A stretch of 64,000 bases of DNA from Gracilimonas amylolytica (GTDB lineage Bacteria; Bacteroidota; Rhodothermia; Balneolales; Balneolaceae): contig NZ_PQBS01000007.1 of assembly GCF_002911695.1 (NCBI RefSeq), positions 62,001 through 126,000 on the forward strand, in the 5' to 3' direction. Position 1 is the first letter of the stretch. Each line of letters begins with the position of its first letter. The notes under the pieces are model-generated. The model was not told the origin of the DNA. It saw nothing but the letters and a program-made list of their open reading frames with translations, and did not search any database. This document shows positions 60,526 to 64,000 of the stretch, one piece after another. The translations under genes and the position numbers were made by a program.

Positions 60526-60880
60526 GTTCTACGGCCTTAATATTCGATTTTAGGTCATCAAAGCTCACAGGCTTGATAAGATACTCTTCAAAACCGGTGG
60601 CTTTGGCACGATCATAATTGACCGAATCAGAATTACCAGTAATATAGATCACCGGGTGTGATAAGTTATTCTCCCGGATCTTTTCCATTACCGTGATCCC
60701 ATCAATATTATCTTCGAGCATAATATCCATTAAAATGAGATCCGGACTATGATCAATGATCTGATCTATGGCTTCAGATCCTTTGGTGACTACAGATATG
60801 ATCTCATGTCCAAGTCTCTCAATCATTTTAGATAACAGAAGAGATAAGACTTTATCATCTTCGACAACAATTATCTTCAT
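60512..60880 (-). CDS. Single-domain response regulator (CheY-like receiver)
   Basis: A 122-residue receiver with no output domain. Phosphoacceptor Asp52 in LILMDIMLED, metal-binding Asp8-Asp9, the switch Thr81 in YITGNSD and Lys103 in YLIKPVSF are all present, so it should be phosphorylatable. It could act as a stand-alone signalling relay or phosphate sink. No histidine kinase is adjacent. Its stop overlaps the tonB terminator. Upstream, 60881-61079, is an AT-rich 199-base region in which I see no gene. Confidence 0.9.
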   Translation of the reverse strand: MKIIVVEDDKVLSLLLSKMIERLGHEIISVVTKGSEAIDQIIDHSPDLILMDIMLEDNIDGITVMEKIRENNLSHPVIYITGNSDSVNYDRAKATGFEEYLIKPVSFDDLKSNIKAVEQKKP

Positions 60881-61079
60881 TGTAATACTTTTAGGTTAAC
60901 CGACCGTCTAACTAATACTTATTTTTTCATTTGTGGTACGATAATAAGAAATATTTAGGCAACCTTATTATTTAAATGTATTAATGTTCTTATAATTTAT
61001 ATTATGTAAAGTAGTACTTATTCAACACATTCTCTATTTATCTATTCTTTCTTTCTCCACTCTAATCTATCTCTCAGAT

Positions 61080-61532
61080 CTAATTTAGCTGAGCCAGTAC
61101 ATCTTGTACTTTATTTAGGTCAGGCATGTCACCGGCATTTTCCAACACTTCCTGATATTCCACGTCCCCTTTCTTGTTTACTACAAAAACAGCTCGTTTT
61201 GATACTCCCTTCATTCCAAAGAAATCTTCATAAAGTACATTGTAGTCTTCGCTGACATTCTTATTGAAGTCACTAAGTAGTGTGTAATTCAAATTATTGG
61301 CATCCTTAAATGCTTTCAAGCTAAAGGTACTGTCTACACTTATTGCCAGTACTTCAGCATCAAGAGCATCATATAATTTCATATTATCTCGTGTTGTGCA
61401 TAATTCAGTAGTACAAACACTGCTGAATGCCAGAGGGAAAAATAATATGACTACATTTTTTCGACCCTCAAATGAGCTTAAAGTTACTTCCTTATTGTCT
61501 GTATCTTTTAGAGTAAAATCTTTTGCTTTCAA
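61080..61532 (-). CDS. Peroxiredoxin (AhpC/TSA family, AhpE-like)
   Basis: A 150-residue thioredoxin-fold peroxidase that reduces peroxides. The peroxidatic site is FPLAFSSVCTTELC: Cys40 in the PxxxSxxC context, with a second cysteine, Cys45, five residues on. A conserved Arg at about 117 in FFGMKGVSKRAVFVV supports the catalysis. The length and lack of a C-terminal resolving Cys region fit the AhpE-type group. It is the last gene of the DinB-like/membrane/peroxiredoxin minus-strand unit, 14 bases downstream of the membrane protein gene. Confidence 0.92.
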   Translation of the reverse strand: MKAKDFTLKDTDNKEVTLSSFEGRKNVVILFFPLAFSSVCTTELCTTRDNMKLYDALDAEVLAISVDSTFSLKAFKDANNLNYTLLSDFNKNVSEDYNVLYEDFFGMKGVSKRAVFVVNKKGDVEYQEVLENAGDMPDLNKVQDVLAQLN

Positions 61533-61546
61533 TGTATATAAATAAT

Positions 61547-62155
61547 TTAAGTGGTTTTTCTTACTGAGTTAGATTTAATGAATCTGAATAAGACCAATAA
61601 AATTCCCGCAGCAAATAGTATTTCACTGATCCAGATCTTATCAGGCATATCTCTGTTGAAAATGACCCAGTATGTAAGGAATGATATTGAGATCAGTGTT
61701 AGGCCGGCGATATAGTATCTCCTGCCAATTTCATTGACATTATTAACCGTTAGGACCAAAATAGAAACGATCAAGGCACCTCCCTGGTAAATACCGTTCA
61801 CAAGGTCTTTGATAACCGTAAAATCAATTACAAGAGGAAAAAACAGGATACTAACGAATGGTAAGGCTGTCAGATATAACGGAAAGCGGGCAAAAACAGG
61901 CTTTGATTCACGGATCAAAACCAATAAGCCACTTATATAGAAAGTCACTGATACCAGTTTACTCCAATTCATGATAAGGTTGTTAAAACGAATACCTACC
62001 ATGTGCCCAACATATCCTATCAAGAGAATCAGTGCAGATAGACCAAAATACAGGTCAACCAGTGATCTCTTGTCCATATAAAGCCTAAGCAGGCTATAAA
62101 ACGAAAATAACAATGAAACGGATACCACAAGATCAACCCACTGAAAAGGTTCCAT
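61547..62155 (-). CDS. Hypothetical multi-pass membrane protein
   Basis: A 202-residue protein with about six to seven hydrophobic helices and short polar loops; I do not recognise a family. It starts at an ATG sharing a base with the DinB-like gene stop (TAATG), and the peroxiredoxin gene follows after 14 bases. The three are therefore probably co-transcribed, which hints at a role in envelope or oxidative stress, but this is only context. Confidence 0.65.
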   Translation of the reverse strand: MEPFQWVDLVVSVSLLFSFYSLLRLYMDKRSLVDLYFGLSALILLIGYVGHMVGIRFNNLIMNWSKLVSVTFYISGLLVLIRESKPVFARFPLYLTALPFVSILFFPLVIDFTVIKDLVNGIYQGGALIVSILVLTVNNVNEIGRRYYIAGLTLISISFLTYWVIFNRDMPDKIWISEILFAAGILLVLFRFIKSNSVRKTT

Positions 62156-62685
62156 TAGGCGTTGGTTTTTGAATTATCAGATTCAGTTTCAGGGCTACTG
62201 GTTTCTCTTAAGTTCGTAACAAGTTCGGCTATCTTCTTTAGGGTCTTGCGCTCTTCCTGAACCATATTATTCGCAAATTCATATAAGGTCAGAGTTTGTC
62301 TTCCTTCTGATATCTCTCTCTCCCAATCAATTAGCTGAAGATTCTTAACGAGGTTCAGAAACGCTACCCGGTGCTTGGAGATCTTATACAACAGCTTTTG
62401 AATATCCTTTATAAGCTCTTCGTCTCTTTCGTAACTCTCATCAGGCTTGGTATAAGAGTTAAGATTGATCGGCCGATTGTTTCGGAATGTATCCTCTATA
62501 ACTCTACGGTAATACTGTTGCTGTGCGTGATCAATAAAATGCAGGATCTCTGCAACTGATCTACCTCCTTTCGGAGCTTTGTCGTATGGAACGGTATCGA
62601 TCACATACTTCAGGGCTTCAGCCTCATGTTCAAGATATGCTACATCATCAATTAAAGAATCAATTTGGCTTTGTTTTATCTCCAT
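62155..62685 (-). CDS. DinB-like four-helix-bundle protein
   Basis: A 176-residue helical protein. ALKYVIDTVPYDKAPKGGRSVAEILHFIDHAQQQYYRR has the DinB/YfiT pattern, with a helix-1 region followed by a His-containing HFIDHAQ segment. DinB-superfamily proteins are metal-binding thiol-transferase-like or unknown-function proteins. Only some metal histidines are identifiable (His49, His52), so the activity is unclear. A perfect palindrome lies upstream at 62746-62762. Confidence 0.65.
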   Translation of the reverse strand: MEIKQSQIDSLIDDVAYLEHEAEALKYVIDTVPYDKAPKGGRSVAEILHFIDHAQQQYYRRVIEDTFRNNRPINLNSYTKPDESYERDEELIKDIQKLLYKISKHRVAFLNLVKNLQLIDWEREISEGRQTLTLYEFANNMVQEERKTLKKIAELVTNLRETSSPETESDNSKTNA

Positions 62686-62745
62686 TCGAAATGAAACCTC
62701 TGTATCCGCCTGTTTTCTTTAGTTATTAACTGTTATTTGTTGGCA

Positions 62746-62762
62746 TAACTGTAATACAGTTA
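62746..62762. promoter_or_regulatory. Candidate operator palindrome
   Basis: TAACTGTA and TACAGTTA flank a single A, a perfect 8+1+8 palindrome in the gap between der and the DinB-like gene, about 60-77 bases upstream of the latter. It has the form of a dimeric transcription-factor site. Confidence 0.45.
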
Positions 62763-62831
62763 CATTTTGACAAGTTGAGAAATTACTTCTTTGAACACAT
62801 AGCTTCAAAGGTAAACATAAGTTCCTTGATA

Positions 62832-64000
62832 TTATTTTTGCCTGAAGACCATGGTGATCGGAACCCCCTTGAATCCAAAACGCTGGCGGATCTTCCCTTC
62901 TATAAACTTCCGATAATTTGGGGGCAACTCATGTGGACTATTCATAAAAAACTTGAACACCGGTGGATTACTTTTTACCTGGGTGCCATATGTTATCTTA
63001 AGCTGCTGTCCTCTTTTCATCGGCAAAGGACGTTCTCCTAACATTTGTTCGATAAACTCGTTGAATTCAGAGGTCGGTATCTCCTTTTTCCTCTCTTCAA
63101 TCACCATTTGTGCCATATCCAATACTTTATGAACCCGCTTTTTATTTAAGGCTGAGATCGTAACAATTGGCACGTAAGAAAGTTGTGGAACTGAGGTATA
63201 GATGTATTCCTCAAATTCTTTAACGGTATTGGTATCCTTTTCAGGTACTAAGTCCCATTTATTCAGGACAATGACCAAACCCTTATTAAATTTTTCAGCT
63301 TCTTTTAACACTCTTTTATCCTGAGCATCAAAACCCTGCATGGCATCAACCAAAAGAATGGCTACGTCACATTCTCTGATCGCTTTATCAGTCCTTACAG
63401 TACTATAAAACTCTATATTTTCTTTGACCTTGGTTCGCCTTCTTAGTCCGGCCGTGTCAACCAGGATATAATCTTTGTTGTTATAATGAAGGTGACTGTT
63501 CAAAGAATCGCGTGTGGTTCCGGCGATATCCGTTACAATAGCTCTTTGGTCATTAAGCAAAGCGTTGAACAGGCTGCTTTTTCCTACATTAGGGCGACCT
63601 ATAAAGGCTAATTTTGGCGTTTCAACTTCAGGTTCAGGCTCTGCTTCAGGAAGATGCTCTACTACTTTGTCAAGCAGATCACCGGTTCCCATACCACTGA
63701 TCGATGATATCGGATACAGGTCTTCAAAGCCTAACTCATAAAATTCAGTGGCGTTTAACCTTCTCTCCTCGTTATCTGCTTTGTTTACAACCAGGATCAC
63801 CGGCTTATCCTCTTCTCTAAGTAAGGAGGCCACAGCTTTGTCAAGGGTATTTACCCCGGTTTCCACATCCACCACAAACAAGATGACATCCGATTCTTCC
63901 AGGGCAATATGTACCTGTTCCCTGATACCAACCGACATCACATTCATATCATCCGGAAGGTAACCTCCGGTATCGATCACGCTGAATTCCCGGCCATTCC
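62832..64000 (-). CDS. der: GTPase Der, N-terminally truncated by window edge
   Basis: A double-GTPase ribosome-assembly factor. The frame is open to the right edge, reading ...NGREFSVIDTGGY, so the GTG at 63980 is internal and the start lies beyond the window. The visible part holds the G3 DTGG and G4 NKAD of the first GTPase, the second P-loop GRPNVGKSS, DTAGLRRR, and NKWD, then the C-terminal KH-like domain (from about MLGERPLPMKRG). The first P-loop is off the window. No other anomalies. Confidence 0.96.
   Translation of the reverse strand, partial: NGREFSVIDTGGYLPDDMNVMSVGIREQVHIALEESDVILFVVDVETGVNTLDKAVASLLREEDKPVILVVNKADNEERRLNATEFYELGFEDLYPISSISGMGTGDLLDKVVEHLPEAEPEPEVETPKLAFIGRPNVGKSSLFNALLNDQRAIVTDIAGTTRDSLNSHLHYNNKDYILVDTAGLRRRTKVKENIEFYSTVRTDKAIRECDVAILLVDAMQGFDAQDKRVLKEAEKFNKGLVIVLNKWDLVPEKDTNTVKEFEEYIYTSVPQLSYVPIVTISALNKKRVHKVLDMAQMVIEERKKEIPTSEFNEFIEQMLGERPLPMKRGQQLKITYGTQVKSNPPVFKFFMNSPHELPPNYRKFIEGKIRQRFGFKGVPITMVFRQK

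Noticed and set aside
60881-61079. Possible small gene or RNA in the AT-rich gap before the receiver gene
   Set aside because: No start-stop frame of credible size and no clear hairpin; only AT-rich sequence is seen.
1-64000. tRNA, rRNA, CRISPR, insertion sequence or prophage features
   Set aside because: No cloverleaf-like block, regularly spaced direct repeats, transposase or integrase was seen on reading; the gene content is housekeeping plus envelope functions.

Overview
The window is a gene-dense chromosomal segment (about 42-43% G+C by eye) with no mobile element, CRISPR array, rRNA or recognisable tRNA. It looks like a member of the Bacteroidota/Balneolota/Rhodothermota group, most likely Balneolota. 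The reasons are a YPNPF-type C-terminal sorting domain (type IX secretion), two PorV/PorQ-like barrels, DUF4837 and DUF2480 proteins, few Shine-Dalgarno sequences, and TTTG / TAnnTTTG promoter boxes. The phylum call is inference.

Layout. 1-5.4 kb: ackA (cut by the left edge), an SH3 plus degenerate caspase-like lipoprotein, an EamA transporter, pta and tmk, all on +. 5.6-12.7 kb: an SRPBCC protein, aroE, pgeF, an HDAC-family deacetylase, dxr, rseP, psd and pssA. 12.7-23.1 kb, minus strand: nine overlapping genes forming one probable operon for a surface glycan (wecB, two glycosyltransferases, a polysaccharide deacetylase, a flippase) together with T9SS-type surface proteins (lipoprotein, beta-propeller cargo, two PorV-like barrels). 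23.2-31.7 kb, plus strand: a complete trp operon trpL-E-S-G-D-C-F-B-A. It is preceded by a classical leader-peptide attenuator (three consecutive Trp codons, pause hairpin, 9-bp antiterminator, terminator). 31.7-41.9 kb: a DUF4837 lipoprotein, a BioC-like methyltransferase, tadA, apt, a lipoprotein/coiled-coil pair, a tRNA-queuosine mannosyltransferase homologue, dnaB, a CDP-alcohol phosphatidyltransferase, a family-4-like UDG and a SpoU methyltransferase. 42-48.6 kb: a SUF iron-sulfur operon (sufB, sufC, sufD, sufS, Nfu, A-type carrier, DUF2480). 48.7-54 kb: an SDR, type-2 IPP isomerase, polyprenyl synthase, bamD, nadD and an LD-carboxypeptidase. 54-59.7 kb: a D-threonine-aldolase-like PLP enzyme, an e(P4) phosphatase, a RimB-like protease/rimK/aspartoacylase cluster, a DUF952-like protein and a lipid kinase. 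59.8-64 kb: TonB, a lone receiver domain, peroxiredoxin, a membrane protein, a DinB-like protein and der (cut by the right edge).

The strongest non-coding signal is the trp attenuator. Because trpS lies inside the operon, tryptophan biosynthesis and tRNA-Trp charging would be controlled by the same uncharged-tRNA sensor. Spacers inside the trp and suf operons are repeatedly occupied by palindromic intergenic repeats of at least four families. Other items worth a look are the suf 5' leader hairpin, the dead caspase-like lipoprotein, the glycan/T9SS operon, a UDG that has lost three of its four Fe-S cysteines, and an internally duplicated four-cysteine DUF2480 protein in the suf operon.
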